Source: Streptomyces mutomycini
GTDB taxonomy: Bacteria > Actinomycetota > Actinomycetes > Streptomycetales > Streptomycetaceae
NCBI RefSeq assembly: GCF_001700505.1
Contig: NZ_MAPV01000116.1
Span: forward strand, 30,986-94,985
Length of the DNA stretch: 64,000 nucleotides
Direction: 5' to 3'
Shown here one piece after another: positions 50,641 through 59,099 of this stretch; the stretch's first letter is position 1, and each line of letters begins with the position of its first letter. The position numbers and the translations under genes are program-made. Below the pieces are notes generated by a model. The model ran no database searches and was not told the origin of the DNA. It saw only the letters and a program-made list of their open reading frames with translations.

Positions 50641-51415
50641 CGAGTTGTCCTGGTGCGCGTTGGTGGAGTTCCCTGTCAAGTTCTTCTGTTCAGCTCGCCA
50701 GGCCGGCCCGGGGGCCCGGGGCGAGTGTTGCCTGCCTTACAACGCGATCAACTTCAAGGTGAACGCGTTCAGGAAGGCACACGCCCGTCACGCCGACCAG
50801 GCGCGGCACTGACGGAATCGGCGTATGTTGCGCGGATGGAAATACGCAAGATCAAGTCGCAGCCGGCGCTGCTGGTAGTCGCGGGCCTGGTGCTCGCCGG
50901 TGTCGGATTCGGGATTGGTCACACGCTACCGACGGATACTGCGACCCCGCAGGTGTTCCAGGGCACGGTCTCGGCAGTCGGAATCAACGGAGACAAGTTC
51001 GGGGTGTCCCTCGACGGTCGTCAGCCGGGAAAAAGCTTCGGACTCGGCGCCGTGCCGTGGAAGGACACCAAAGGCACCTGGCGCGAACGCAGCCCGATCG
51101 ACTGCCTCAAGCCCCTGTCCCAGGGACAGCACATCAGGTTCGGCGTCGTCCGCGTGAACGATCCCGACTTCAGCACCGACCTCGTCGCCTGGGTCGACTG
51201 CTCGAACGCGACCGGCTGACCCACTCTGGATCAGCGACCGTGGCGGCCCTGTCATCTGGGAGCAGGTCATCGATAGCGTTCAGAGATCATCACGGCTTCC
51301 TCGCGGCCGGTCCCGAGCTGCCACGAAGGCGTACTTGCTCCAAGTCTGACTATGGCTTCGGCGCAGTTGCGGTGCGGGCGTCTTGTCCTGACGCGCGCTG
51401 GTGGAGTCCTGGATG
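50616..51415. repeat. Two diverged copies of a roughly 55-bp sequence flanking a gene
   Basis: GGCTTCGGCGTAGTTGCGG at 50616 and GGCTTCGGCGCAGTTGCGG at 51354 start two direct copies that stay alignable to GGTGGAGT about 55 bp later. The inverted core recurs at 52101-52117. They mark IS edges and bracket the 50836 gene. Confidence 0.65.
50836..51219 (+). CDS. Membrane-anchored hypothetical protein
   Basis: The 127-aa protein has a short basic start and one anchor or uncleaved signal (LLVVAGLVLAGVGFGIGHTL at about 12-31), then an exported domain with TPQVFQGTVSAVGINGDKFG, VSLDGRQPGKSFGLGAVPWK and VAWVDCSNATG. A predicted small beta-barrel is possible. It is flanked by IS5 and ISAs1 remnants but its frame is intact, so it probably arrived with, or survived, the insertions. 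Function unknown. Confidence 0.68.
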   Translation: MEIRKIKSQPALLVVAGLVLAGVGFGIGHTLPTDTATPQVFQGTVSAVGINGDKFGVSLDGRQPGKSFGLGAVPWKDTKGTWRERSPIDCLKPLSQGQHIRFGVVRVNDPDFSTDLVAWVDCSNATG

Positions 51416-51494
51416 CAGGGCAGGCGCGGGCTTCCAAGATCATGTGGGTGTCGAGTCCAGTGATCCCTACGGAAGCCCGTGCCTGCCCTGCATC
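51412..51494. repeat. 24-bp inverted repeat at left edge of ISAs1 remnant
   Basis: GATGCAGGGCAGGCGCGGGC begins the left arm (51412-51435); the right arm (51471-51494) is its complement with one mismatch. The right arm overlaps the first codons of the transposase. It may be a terminal or subterminal repeat of the element. Confidence 0.7.
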
Positions 51495-52082
51495 ACCCCC
51501 GAACCCGCCCGCCCTTGACCAACTTCGTGATCAGCCCGAAGCCGCCGAGGGCGAACTGCTCGGACTGCTGGGTCGGTTGGCCGAGATTGCCGATCGGCGT
51601 AGGCCCCGTGGCCCCCGCCACGGCCTGGTGTACGTACTAGCGCTCGCGGCCTGCGCGGTGCTGGCCGGTGCGACCTCACTGCTGGCGATCAGCGAGTGGC
51701 CCGCCGATGCTTCGCCGCCGGTCCTGGACCGGCTCGGCGCCCACCGCTGTCCACTGACCGGTATCCGCCCGGTGCCGTGCGAGACGACGATCCGCCGCAC
51801 GCTGACCTGCCTGGACGCCGATGCCCTGGACCGGGCGGTGGGCGCTTGGCTGTCCGACCGCCGCCCCAACCAGACAGTCCGGCGGGCGGTGGCCGTGGCC
51901 CGGCAAGACGGTGCGCGGCGCCGCCGCAACTGCGGACCGGCAACGCACCCCGTGTCATGGCGACTTGGCGCGACCTCTCCATCGGCGCCGTCCGCCTGGC
52001 CGACGCCCAGAACATCGCCGCCGCGCTCCGGGCCAACTCCCGCGACCCGAACCGCCCCCTCGCCTTGCTCGGCATCACATGA
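51448..52082 (+). pseudogene. ISAs1-family transposase with internal deletion
   Basis: The N-terminal domain is intact: [58 protein letters not shown] and [20 protein letters not shown]. After [12 protein letters not shown] the frame is lost, and the family C-terminus [40 protein letters not shown] appears in a third frame. The DDE core of about 200 residues has been deleted. Confidence 0.88.
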
Positions 52083-52117
52083 TCACGAATCAGACATCAC
52101 CCAACTACGCCGAAGCC

Positions 52118-52290
52118 GTGGCCGGTGGCGGATCACGAGGCCGGTCCCTGGATAACCACCATCCGCAATCGTGACTGCGCAACCGACGGCGGCCTTGGCA
52201 CCCGATTCCTCCCAGGCTTTGCAGTCGTTGCGGTTTCCGGGCGGTGGCCGGCCGACAACTACGACCCGACAGGTGTCCGCGTCGATGACC
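52118..52290 (-). pseudogene. IS5-type transposase middle fragment
   Basis: The minus frame has HQVVIDADTCRVVVVGRPPP, GNRNDCKAWEESGAKAAVGC and AVTIADGGYPGTGLVIRHRP, the region with the second catalytic Asp of this IS group. It directly follows the ISAs1 end and is joined to unrelated coding sequence on its other side. Confidence 0.8.
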
Positions 52291-52508
52291 ACCTGGTGGA
52301 GTTCCGGTGCGTCGAGGTCATCGGCGTGAGCGACGGAGCCCTCCCGTATCCCAGGGCGGTCACCGCGGCGGTCGACCGGCTCCAGCACGACGCCGACCTC
52401 CTTGCAGAGCGCTGTCTGCTGTTCGTCGCATGCACCCCTGCCCGGGACGGGTTGTACGTGTCGTGGTGGGGCGACCCGAGTGAGTTCCTGGTGGAGGCCG
52501 GGGTGTGA
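52291..52508 (+). pseudogene. C-terminal remnant of a hypothetical gene
   Basis: VEFRCVEVIGVSDGALPYPR, AVTAAVDRLQHDADLLAERC and YVSWWGDPSEFLVEAGV stop look genuine, but the frame upstream is only the complement of a transposase fragment. The original 5' part was replaced. Family unknown. Confidence 0.4.
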
Positions 52509-52621
52509 CGGGCCCCGTGGCCGCTCGGGACTTACTCGGCCGGCACCACCCAGCCCTGACCGAGGGTGTACCGGAAAGGATGTGGCTGCGAGCCCCTCAC
52601 CCCCGCGTGCGAAGCCTGCGC

Positions 52622-52649
52622 TACAGTAGAGGCGAGACGAAACGTCTCG
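52622..52649 (+). promoter_or_regulatory. Promoter -10 with TetR-like operator
   Basis: TACAGT fits a -10 box and is followed by the perfect palindrome CGAGACG-AAA-CGTCTCG at 52633-52649, about 38 bp before the hydrolase start codon. The site would block or tune initiation. No regulator gene lies next to it in this window. Confidence 0.6.
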
Positions 52650-52686
52650 GCTTGCCTTGGCCGCCGGCCCGCACAGGAGGATCACC

Positions 52687-53577
52687 ATGGACCACTTCAT
52701 CGACGCGGCACCCGGCGTGCGCCTGTGGGCGGAGGAGCGAGGCCCCGCTGATGCCCCTCCCCTCCTGCTCGTCATGGGCGCACAGACCTCTGGTCTGGGC
52801 TGGCCGGACGAACTGGTGGACGCACTCGCCTCGCACCACCGGGTGATCCGCTACGACCACCGTGACACCGGCCGCTCCACGTGGGCGTTCGACCAGCAGC
52901 CGTACGCCGTCACCGACCTCGCCGAGGACGCGATCACAGTCCTGGACGGCCTGGGCATCGACCGCGCCCACGTCGTGGGCATGTCTCTCGGCGGGATGCT
53001 CACCCAGCTGCTCATCGCCGACCACCCGGACCGCGTGCTGAGCGCGACCCTCATCGGTACGTCCGCGCTCAGCACCACTCCGTACGTGCGGCCGGACGGC
53101 ACACGCGTTCCGCCCGAGGATCTTCCCGGCATCGCTCCCCACGTGCTGGAGATCTGGGCGCGACCGGCCGAGGAGCGCGGCCCGGAGGGCGAGCTGGACG
53201 CCCGCGTCGCGCACTGGCGGGCACTGGCCGGCGACCAGCTCCCCTTCGACGCGGAGGGCGCCCGCGCGCTGGAGCGGAAGATCATCGAGCACACCGGCCA
53301 CCGCGCCTCCAGCACCGCGCACGGCCGTGCCGACACATCCGGCATGCTGCGAACCGAGGAACTGGCGAGGACCGACGTGCCCACCCTCGTGATCTCGGCC
53401 CCGGCCGAACCGGTCTTCCCTCCCCCGCACGCGCAGCATCTCGCCCAAGTGGTCCGCGGGGCGCGCACGGTCGAGATCCCCGGCATGGGGCACGCGCTCC
53501 CCCGAGAGGTCCTCGCACCGCTGACCGCCGCGATCCTGGACCACACCGGTGTCCCGGACTGCACCGGCGGACGCTGA
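52687..53577 (+). CDS. Alpha/beta hydrolase
   Basis: The 296-aa protein has APPLLLVMGAQTSGLGWPDE, YDHRDTGRSTWAFD, the nucleophile elbow GMSLGG with Ser101, and GMGHALPREV as the catalytic-His region. This is the short-loop esterase/haloperoxidase-like group with a helical cap (ARPAEERGPEGELDARVAHW). AGGAGGATCACC before the ATG is an optimal ribosome site. It is cytoplasmic. The substrate is not deducible. A TetR-like operator upstream suggests ligand-controlled expression. Confidence 0.93.
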   Translation: MDHFIDAAPGVRLWAEERGPADAPPLLLVMGAQTSGLGWPDELVDALASHHRVIRYDHRDTGRSTWAFDQQPYAVTDLAEDAITVLDGLGIDRAHVVGMSLGGMLTQLLIADHPDRVLSATLIGTSALSTTPYVRPDGTRVPPEDLPGIAPHVLEIWARPAEERGPEGELDARVAHWRALAGDQLPFDAEGARALERKIIEHTGHRASSTAHGRADTSGMLRTEELARTDVPTLVISAPAEPVFPPPHAQHLAQVVRGARTVEIPGMGHALPREVLAPLTAAILDHTGVPDCTGGR

Positions 53578-53611
53578 CACAAGGCGCCTGCCGCTGACGG
53601 CAGCGCGGCCC

Positions 53612-53770
53612 GGTCAGTCAGCCATCGCCGACGGTGGCTACCAGGGCACCTGACTGGTCATCCCGCACCGCCGCCGCCAGGGCGAAGAGTTCCCGGCCCG
53701 GAGGAGAAGCACAACCGCTCCTACAAGCAAGTCCGGAGCCCGCGTCGAGCACGCCCCACAGCGGCGGATC
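53612..53770 (+). pseudogene. IS5-type transposase fragment, plus strand
   Basis: SAIADGGYQGT is followed by a TGA in place of a sense codon, then LVIPHRRRQGEE and, in a shifted frame, RVEHA. This is the same transposase region as at 52.1 and 50.5 kb, in the opposite direction and more damaged. The rest of 53578-53937 holds nothing else recognisable. Confidence 0.75.
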
Positions 53771-53937
53771 GCGTTCATCACGACGCCAAATTCGTTACGG
53801 GACACCCCCAACCGACCGGCGCGCGTAGCAGCTATACGCCTTTTGGCTGACGCCCGAAGCTGTCGCGTTCTGTCATTGTGCTTCGAGATGCGAACCAGGT
53901 GCCGACGCGCCCGGGCGCTGGTACCGAAGGAGCGGGA

Positions 53938-54666
53938 ATGAGAGTGGACGGACTGCGGCGGGTTCCGGCCGTCGTGGTGACGCTTGCGGCGGTGACCCTG
54001 CTGGCTGGCTGCGGCGGCGAAGGGTCCGGAGACGGCGGAAGCGGCGCCGTGACCGGGGACTCGGCAAAGGAGAAGTCGGCGGGGAGGACGAGCGACGGCC
54101 CGCTGGACGCGGCCGGCCTTGAGAGCGTGGCGGTCGCCGAAGCCGACCTGCCCGAATACACCTTCACCGTCTTCAAGCAGGGCACCGTCCTCGGCACCAA
54201 GGGGAAACCGGCCGAACCGGCGACCTGCCAGCCCATGGAGGACATCCGGCTCCGTTCCCCCGAGCCGGCGCCGTCCGCGGCCGCTGCCCGCTCCGTCCAC
54301 CCGAAGATGGACACGAAGGCCACCGACATCACGCTGTACGCCTACGCCACGGCGGCCGACGCAGAGGACCTGCTCACTCGCGTCCGTGACGCGGCGAAGA
54401 GCTGTACCGGCTACGAGGACGACATGGGCCTGAACCCGACCGTCACCGCGCTCGCCGCCCCCGACCCAGGCCCGGCCGACGAGGCTCTCGCCTACAAGCG
54501 GGAGTTGGCGGGAACCGTGCACTGGTCCCGGGTGGTTCGCAGCGGCTCCAACGTGGCCGTCTTCGGCTGGCAGAGCCTGGTCGCGCACAAGAAAGCGGGC
54601 GAGGCCCCGGACGAGGTGATAACCGCCCAACTCGAAAAGCTGACGGAGACGGCGGGCACGGACTGA
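53938..54666 (+). CDS. Predicted lipoprotein
   Basis: The 242-aa protein starts MRVDGLRRVPAVVVTLAAVT with lipobox LLAGC at about 25 and a Gly/Ser linker to 60. The exported domain has LESVAVAEADLPEYTFTVFK, DITLYAYATAADAEDLLTRV and VAVFGWQSLVAHKKAGEAPD. The pattern recalls secreted PknH-like sensor or other small-molecule-binding lipoproteins but no family is certain. GAAGGAGCGGGA precedes the ATG. It stands alone. Confidence 0.75.
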   Translation: MRVDGLRRVPAVVVTLAAVTLLAGCGGEGSGDGGSGAVTGDSAKEKSAGRTSDGPLDAAGLESVAVAEADLPEYTFTVFKQGTVLGTKGKPAEPATCQPMEDIRLRSPEPAPSAAAARSVHPKMDTKATDITLYAYATAADAEDLLTRVRDAAKSCTGYEDDMGLNPTVTALAAPDPGPADEALAYKRELAGTVHWSRVVRSGSNVAVFGWQSLVAHKKAGEAPDEVITAQLEKLTETAGTD

Positions 54667-55014
54667 CTTGCCTTTCAACCTCAGGGTCCGGGCGCCTGAG
54701 TCGTCAAGGTCGTGCCGGTGCACGGGGGAAGTCGTGCTGCAGATCCGGGCCGGCATGTTCACGGGGGGATGCCCGAGATGACTCTTCTCGCCCATCGGCT
54801 GCGTGCCGCTGGTGTCGAGGCGGAGGCCCGGTGTCCTTCACCGCTGTATGCGGGCTGATCACCGACGATGAAGTCCCGCGGTGCAGAAGCCCCCACGCTC
54901 AGCTACCACCTCCGCTTCCACGAGGCGTCACCTTGTGAAGGTCTGACCACGGATGTTCGGGTTCCTTGATCAGCTCTTGCGGGAGGTACTTGCCTGAGCG
55001 TAACTAACTGTCTC
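54667..55014. other. Intergenic region without recognised gene
   Basis: These 348 bp show only short scraps of open frame (for example LQIRAGMFTGGCP near 54740). GGGAGGTACTTGCCTGAGCG lies close to the next start but no firm promoter was identified. Confidence 0.45.
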
Positions 55015-55671
55015 ATGAACCTCTTCAGCCGCAGCTCCCTGCTCCGCCGCCCGGAGCCCCGCACAGAAGAGCCGACCGCCGCATCGACGGCCGACGGTGC
55101 CGCAGTTCTGCCCGATCCCCGTCTGGCCGCTCTCACCGGAGAGTGGATGATCGACCCCGCCCACAGCAGGATCGGTTTCTCCGTGCGGCACGCCATGGTG
55201 ACGACCGTGCGTGGCGCGTTCCTGGAGTACGAGAGCCGCCTCTACTTCGACGGGCGCGACCCGGCCCGTTCCAGTGCCGAGATCTCGCTGGTCACCGCGA
55301 GCGTCGACACGGGTGTGGAGCAGCGCGACGCGCACCTGATCGGCCGTGACTTCCTGGACGCCGGGAAGCACCCGCGCCTGAGCTTCGCGAGCACCGCCGT
55401 GCAGCTCATCGGCAAGGACGTCTACCGCATGACCGGCGACCTCACCATCCGGGGCATCACCCGCCCCGTGACCCTGGACCTCACGTACATCGGTTACGTC
55501 ACCGATCCGTTCGGTTACGAGCGCGTCGGGTTCGACGGGACCACCACCATCAACCGTTCCGACTGGGGTCTGACCTACAACGCCCGTCTGGCCGAGGGCG
55601 GCGCCATGGTGAGCGAGAGGCTGCGCCTGCAGTTCGACATAGCCGCCATTCGCACTCCTGCCGCCGGCTGA
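55015..55671 (+). CDS. YceI-family lipid-binding protein
   Basis: The 218-aa protein has a 40-residue Pro/Ala-rich head and then a YceI beta-barrel: GEWMIDPAHSRIGFSVRHAM, TTVRGAFLEYESRLYFDGRD, SVDTGVEQRDAHLIGRDFLD, KHPRLSFASTAVQL, GDLTIRGITRPVTLDLTYIG and GFDGTTTINRSDWGLTYN. The barrel binds isoprenoid-like lipids in known members. No cleavable signal is visible, so it is probably cytoplasmic, as in many actinomycete YceI proteins. It ends six bases from the convergent GlxA-type gene. Confidence 0.93.
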   Translation: MNLFSRSSLLRRPEPRTEEPTAASTADGAAVLPDPRLAALTGEWMIDPAHSRIGFSVRHAMVTTVRGAFLEYESRLYFDGRDPARSSAEISLVTASVDTGVEQRDAHLIGRDFLDAGKHPRLSFASTAVQLIGKDVYRMTGDLTIRGITRPVTLDLTYIGYVTDPFGYERVGFDGTTTINRSDWGLTYNARLAEGGAMVSERLRLQFDIAAIRTPAAG

Positions 55672-55677
55672 CCCCCG

Positions 55678-56670
55678 TCAGGCGACCGGGCCGCCGCCGG
55701 CCTCGCCCCTGAACGTGCGGCGGTAGGCGCGCGGGGACACCCCCAGTGCGGCGTGGAAGTGCGTCCGGAGCGCGGTGCCGGTCCCGAAGCCGGCGTCGGC
55801 GGCGATCCGGTCCACCGGGAGGTCGGTCCGCTCCAGCAACTGCCTTGCCCTGTCGACGCGTTGCTGGACGATCCACTGCATGGGCGTGAGTCCGTCCTCC
55901 TGCCGGAAACGCCGGTTGAACGTCCGCACACTCATCGACGCGCGGTCGGCCAGATCAGCCAGTTTCAGTGGCTGTTCCAGGTTCCGCAGGGCGTACTCCC
56001 GCGCCGGGCCCGTCGGACACTGCCCGGGTGGGGTGACCGGGCGCTCGATGTACTGCGCCTGACCGCCTTCCCTGTGCGGTGGTACGACGGTTCCCCGGGC
56101 GACCGCGTTGGCGACCTCCGCACCGTGGTCGGTACGGATCATGTGGAGACAGAGGTCGACGCCCGAGGCCACACCGGCCGAGGTGAGGACCCCGCGGTCG
56201 TCGGTGTACAGCACGTCGGCGTCCACCTCGATCTCCGGGTAGAGCTCCCGGAACTCCGCGCACGACTTCCAGTGCGTCGTGGCCCGCCGCCCCGTCAGCA
56301 GACCCGCCGCCGCCAGGACGAACGAGCCGGTGCAGATGGACGCCACCCGCGCTCCCCGGGGGACGCGGGCCAGCGCACGGGCCACCTCGGTGTGGATGCG
56401 CCCGCGTTCCTGCGGCTCGTAGTCCTCCTGGGCGGCCGGCACGACGACGGTGTCCGCGTTCTCCAGCGCCTCGGGCCCCATGTCCACGTTGATGGTGAAG
56501 TCGGTGTCCGTGGGCACGACTCCCGGCCGCGGTGTGCAGGTGACGACCTCGTACAGGGGCGCACCCGATGCCGATACCGCCTGCCCGAACAGCCGGTGCA
56601 CGATCCCGAGTTCCATGGGCAGCAGCCCCGGCCGCACGAGCACGACCACCCGATGCCTCTCCTGCTTCAT
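55678..56670 (-). CDS. GlxA-type regulator (DJ-1/PfpI plus AraC HTH)
   Basis: The 330-aa protein combines a DJ-1/PfpI domain at about 8-190 (RVVVLVRPGLLPMELGIVHR, VASICTGSFVLAAAGLLTGR) with an AraC DNA-binding domain at about 220-320 (LADLADRASMSVRTFNRRFR, RAYRRTFRGE). The nucleophile-elbow Cys in SICTGS is present, but in this class the domain acts as a sensor. ATG 56670 was selected by domain start. It is divergent from the MFS gene by 71 bp, so it likely regulates that exporter. Confidence 0.92.
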   Translation of the reverse strand: MKQERHRVVVLVRPGLLPMELGIVHRLFGQAVSASGAPLYEVVTCTPRPGVVPTDTDFTINVDMGPEALENADTVVVPAAQEDYEPQERGRIHTEVARALARVPRGARVASICTGSFVLAAAGLLTGRRATTHWKSCAEFRELYPEIEVDADVLYTDDRGVLTSAGVASGVDLCLHMIRTDHGAEVANAVARGTVVPPHREGGQAQYIERPVTPPGQCPTGPAREYALRNLEQPLKLADLADRASMSVRTFNRRFRQEDGLTPMQWIVQQRVDRARQLLERTDLPVDRIAADAGFGTGTALRTHFHAALGVSPRAYRRTFRGEAGGGPVA

Positions 56671-56741
56671 GGCCAGATTCTTGCAGAAGTGGTCCATCTG
56701 GCCAGTGGTTGCCCCGCGTGTGCGCGAAGACGATCGAACGC

Positions 56742-58058
56742 ATGGATGCAGACAACGGCCTCTCGTACCGCAGTCGCCTCGGCCACCGCGCCTGGTGGGT
56801 GGCGGGTGCCGCGCTGATCGCCATCGTCGTAGCGGGCGCCTTCTCGACACTGCCCGGTCTGCTCAGCGGGCCCCTGCACCGGGAGTTCGGCTGGTCGCGC
56901 GGGTCGATCGGCCTGGCCGCCTCGGTGAACATGCTGCTCTACGGGCTCACCGCCCCGTTCGCCGCCGCCCTCATGGACCGCTTCGGCATCCGCCGCGTGG
57001 TGGTCGTCGCCCTGCTGGTCATCGCGTCGGGAGCCGGACTCACCACCCTCATGACCTCGGCCTGGGAGTTCACCCTGTACTGGGGCCTGCTCGTCGGCCT
57101 GGGTACGGGCTCCATGGCCACGGCCTTCGGTGCCACCGTCACCCAGCGCTGGTTCGTACGGCGGCGCGGGCTCGTCACCGGTGCACTCGCCTCGGGCAGC
57201 GTCTTCGGGCAGATGGTGTTCCTTCCCGCCCTGTCCTGGACCGTGGACCACCACGGCTGGCGTCCGTCCCTCGTCACCCTGGTACTCGCGGCGTGCGCCA
57301 CCGCTCCGCTGATGTGGCTCGTGCTGCGGGACCACCCCGCCGACGTCGGCCGCAGGCCGTACGGTGCCGGGCGTCACGTGCCACGGCCCGCCCCCACCGA
57401 GGGCGCGGGCCGCAGGGCACTCGCGGTCCTGCGCGACGCTGCGCGCACCCGGCCGTTCTGGCTCATGGCGGCGGCGTACGCCGTCTGCGGAGCCTCCACC
57501 AACGGCATCATGTGGACCCACTTCACCCCGGCCGCCCATGACCACGGAATGCCCGCCACCACCGCGTCCTCCCTCCTCGCGGCGATCGGGGTCTTCAACG
57601 TGATCGGCACCGTCGCGTCCGGGTGGGCCACGGACCGCCACGATCCACGACGGCTGCTCGCGGTCTTCTTCGCCCTGCGCGGCCTGCTCCTGACAGGTCT
57701 GCCGCTGCTGATGAGCGCCACGGTGCAGCCGTCGATGATGACCTTCGTCGTCGCCTTCGGTCTGCTCGACCTCGCGACCGTCCCGCCGGTCATCGCGCTG
57801 TGCCGCGAGTTCCACGGCGACGACGGCGCGGTGGTCTTCGGCTGGGTCGGCGCCGCCCACCAGGCCGGCGCCGCCCTGGCCGCGTTCGGAGGCGGGGCAG
57901 CCCGCGACGCGTTCGGGACGTACGCTCCCGTCTGGGTCGCGCTCGGCGCGCTGTGCGCCGCGGCGTCCCTCCTGTCGCTGCTCGTACGGCGGCCCGTGCC
58001 TGCCGAGCGGGCCGCCAAGCCGCGCCCGACCGCCGTATACCGGGGGCATCGGGCGTAA
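56742..58058 (+). CDS. MFS transporter
   Basis: The 438-aa protein has about 12 membrane spans in two halves joined by the loop RPAPTEGAGRRALAVLRDAA. Motif A-like sequence appears as DRFGIRRVVVVALLV in the first half and DRHDPRRLLAVFFAL in the second. The set resembles the monocarboxylate/oxalate-type and uncharacterised efflux MFS members (GSVFGQMVFLPALSWTVDHH). The substrate is unknown. It starts at ATG 56742, with weak upstream site, divergent from the GlxA-type regulator. Confidence 0.93.
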   Translation: MDADNGLSYRSRLGHRAWWVAGAALIAIVVAGAFSTLPGLLSGPLHREFGWSRGSIGLAASVNMLLYGLTAPFAAALMDRFGIRRVVVVALLVIASGAGLTTLMTSAWEFTLYWGLLVGLGTGSMATAFGATVTQRWFVRRRGLVTGALASGSVFGQMVFLPALSWTVDHHGWRPSLVTLVLAACATAPLMWLVLRDHPADVGRRPYGAGRHVPRPAPTEGAGRRALAVLRDAARTRPFWLMAAAYAVCGASTNGIMWTHFTPAAHDHGMPATTASSLLAAIGVFNVIGTVASGWATDRHDPRRLLAVFFALRGLLLTGLPLLMSATVQPSMMTFVVAFGLLDLATVPPVIALCREFHGDDGAVVFGWVGAAHQAGAALAAFGGGAARDAFGTYAPVWVALGALCAAASLLSLLVRRPVPAERAAKPRPTAVYRGHRA

Positions 58059-58106
58059 GTTGTGCGCTGAACGGTTCACGCCTCGGCTCAAGACGGAACG
58101 GTACTC

Positions 58107-58919
58107 ATGACCGACCACGCGACATCCCCCGGCCACGAGCAGCAGAACATCGACACGACGGTGCCGCACTCGGCCCGGATCTGGAACTACTGGCTCGGCG
58201 GGAAGGACCACTACCCCGTCGACGAACAGGCCGGGGACGCGTACAGCACCGTTTTTCCGGGCATCGTCACCGTCGCCCGCAGCAGCCGCGCCTTCCTGGG
58301 CCGCAACATCACCCATCTGGTCACCGAGGCGGGCATCCGGCAGTTCCTCGACGTCGGTACGGGCCTGCCGACCGAGGACAACACCCACGAGGTCGCCCAA
58401 CGGCTCGCACCCGAGGCCAGGATCGTCTACGTCGACCATGATCCGCTGGTCCTCGCGCACGCTCGTGCCCTGCTCACCTCGACCCCCGAGGGCGCGACCG
58501 CCTACGTCGACGCCGACCTCGCCGACCCCGACCGCATCCTGTCGGCGGCCGCCAGGACACTGGACCTCAGCCGCCCCACCGCTCTGATCCTCAGCAACAT
58601 CCTGGGCCACGTCGCCGACTACGAACAGGCGCGCACGATCGTCGCCCGCCTGATGGACGGGCTGCCGTCCGGCAGTTACCTCTCCGTCAACGACGGCTCC
58701 CGGGGCGTCGACGCGGACTACGAGCAGGCCCAGGACGCGTACAACGACACCGGTGCCATCCCGTACTTCCTGCGTCCCGTCGATCAGATCACGGCGTTCT
58801 TCGACGGCCTCGAACTCCTGGACCCCGGGGTCGTATCGGTCCCCTTCTGGCGCCCGGACGCCACGGCGCCCGCTCCCGTGGCCATCGGCGAGCACGGCGG
58901 CCTGGCCCGCAAGCCCTGA
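58107..58919 (+). CDS. SAM-dependent methyltransferase, DUF574 type, copy 1
   Basis: The 270-aa protein starts with the family tag SARIWNYWLGGKDHYPVDEQ and has QFLDVGTGLPTEDNTHEVAQ as SAM motif I, IVYVDHDPLVLAHARALL as motif II and FDGLELLDPGVVSVPFWRPD near the end. This large actinomycete family (Methyltransf_19) has few known substrates. It follows the MFS gene by 48 bp and precedes a paralog, so the three may form one transcription unit exporting a methylated product. Confidence 0.92.
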   Translation: MTDHATSPGHEQQNIDTTVPHSARIWNYWLGGKDHYPVDEQAGDAYSTVFPGIVTVARSSRAFLGRNITHLVTEAGIRQFLDVGTGLPTEDNTHEVAQRLAPEARIVYVDHDPLVLAHARALLTSTPEGATAYVDADLADPDRILSAAARTLDLSRPTALILSNILGHVADYEQARTIVARLMDGLPSGSYLSVNDGSRGVDADYEQAQDAYNDTGAIPYFLRPVDQITAFFDGLELLDPGVVSVPFWRPDATAPAPVAIGEHGGLARKP

Positions 58920-59099
58920 CCTGCCCCGCCGAACGCCCGGTCGAGGCCGGATATGTCGGGTGGTCAGCACGCGAACCAGGACGGCACTTGGCCGGGCATG
59001 CCTCAGCACCTCTCGCTCGGCGGCGGGCGGTGGATCAAGGGGTACCGTGACCGAACACGGGTCCGACCTGGCCTCCCGGCCGCACGAGGTGACGAAACC

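Noticed and set aside
36249..53770. Prophage or integrative element covering the IS-rich zone
   Set aside because: No integrase, tra/spd genes, phage structural genes or attachment-site duplication was seen; the elements are unrelated IS remnants.
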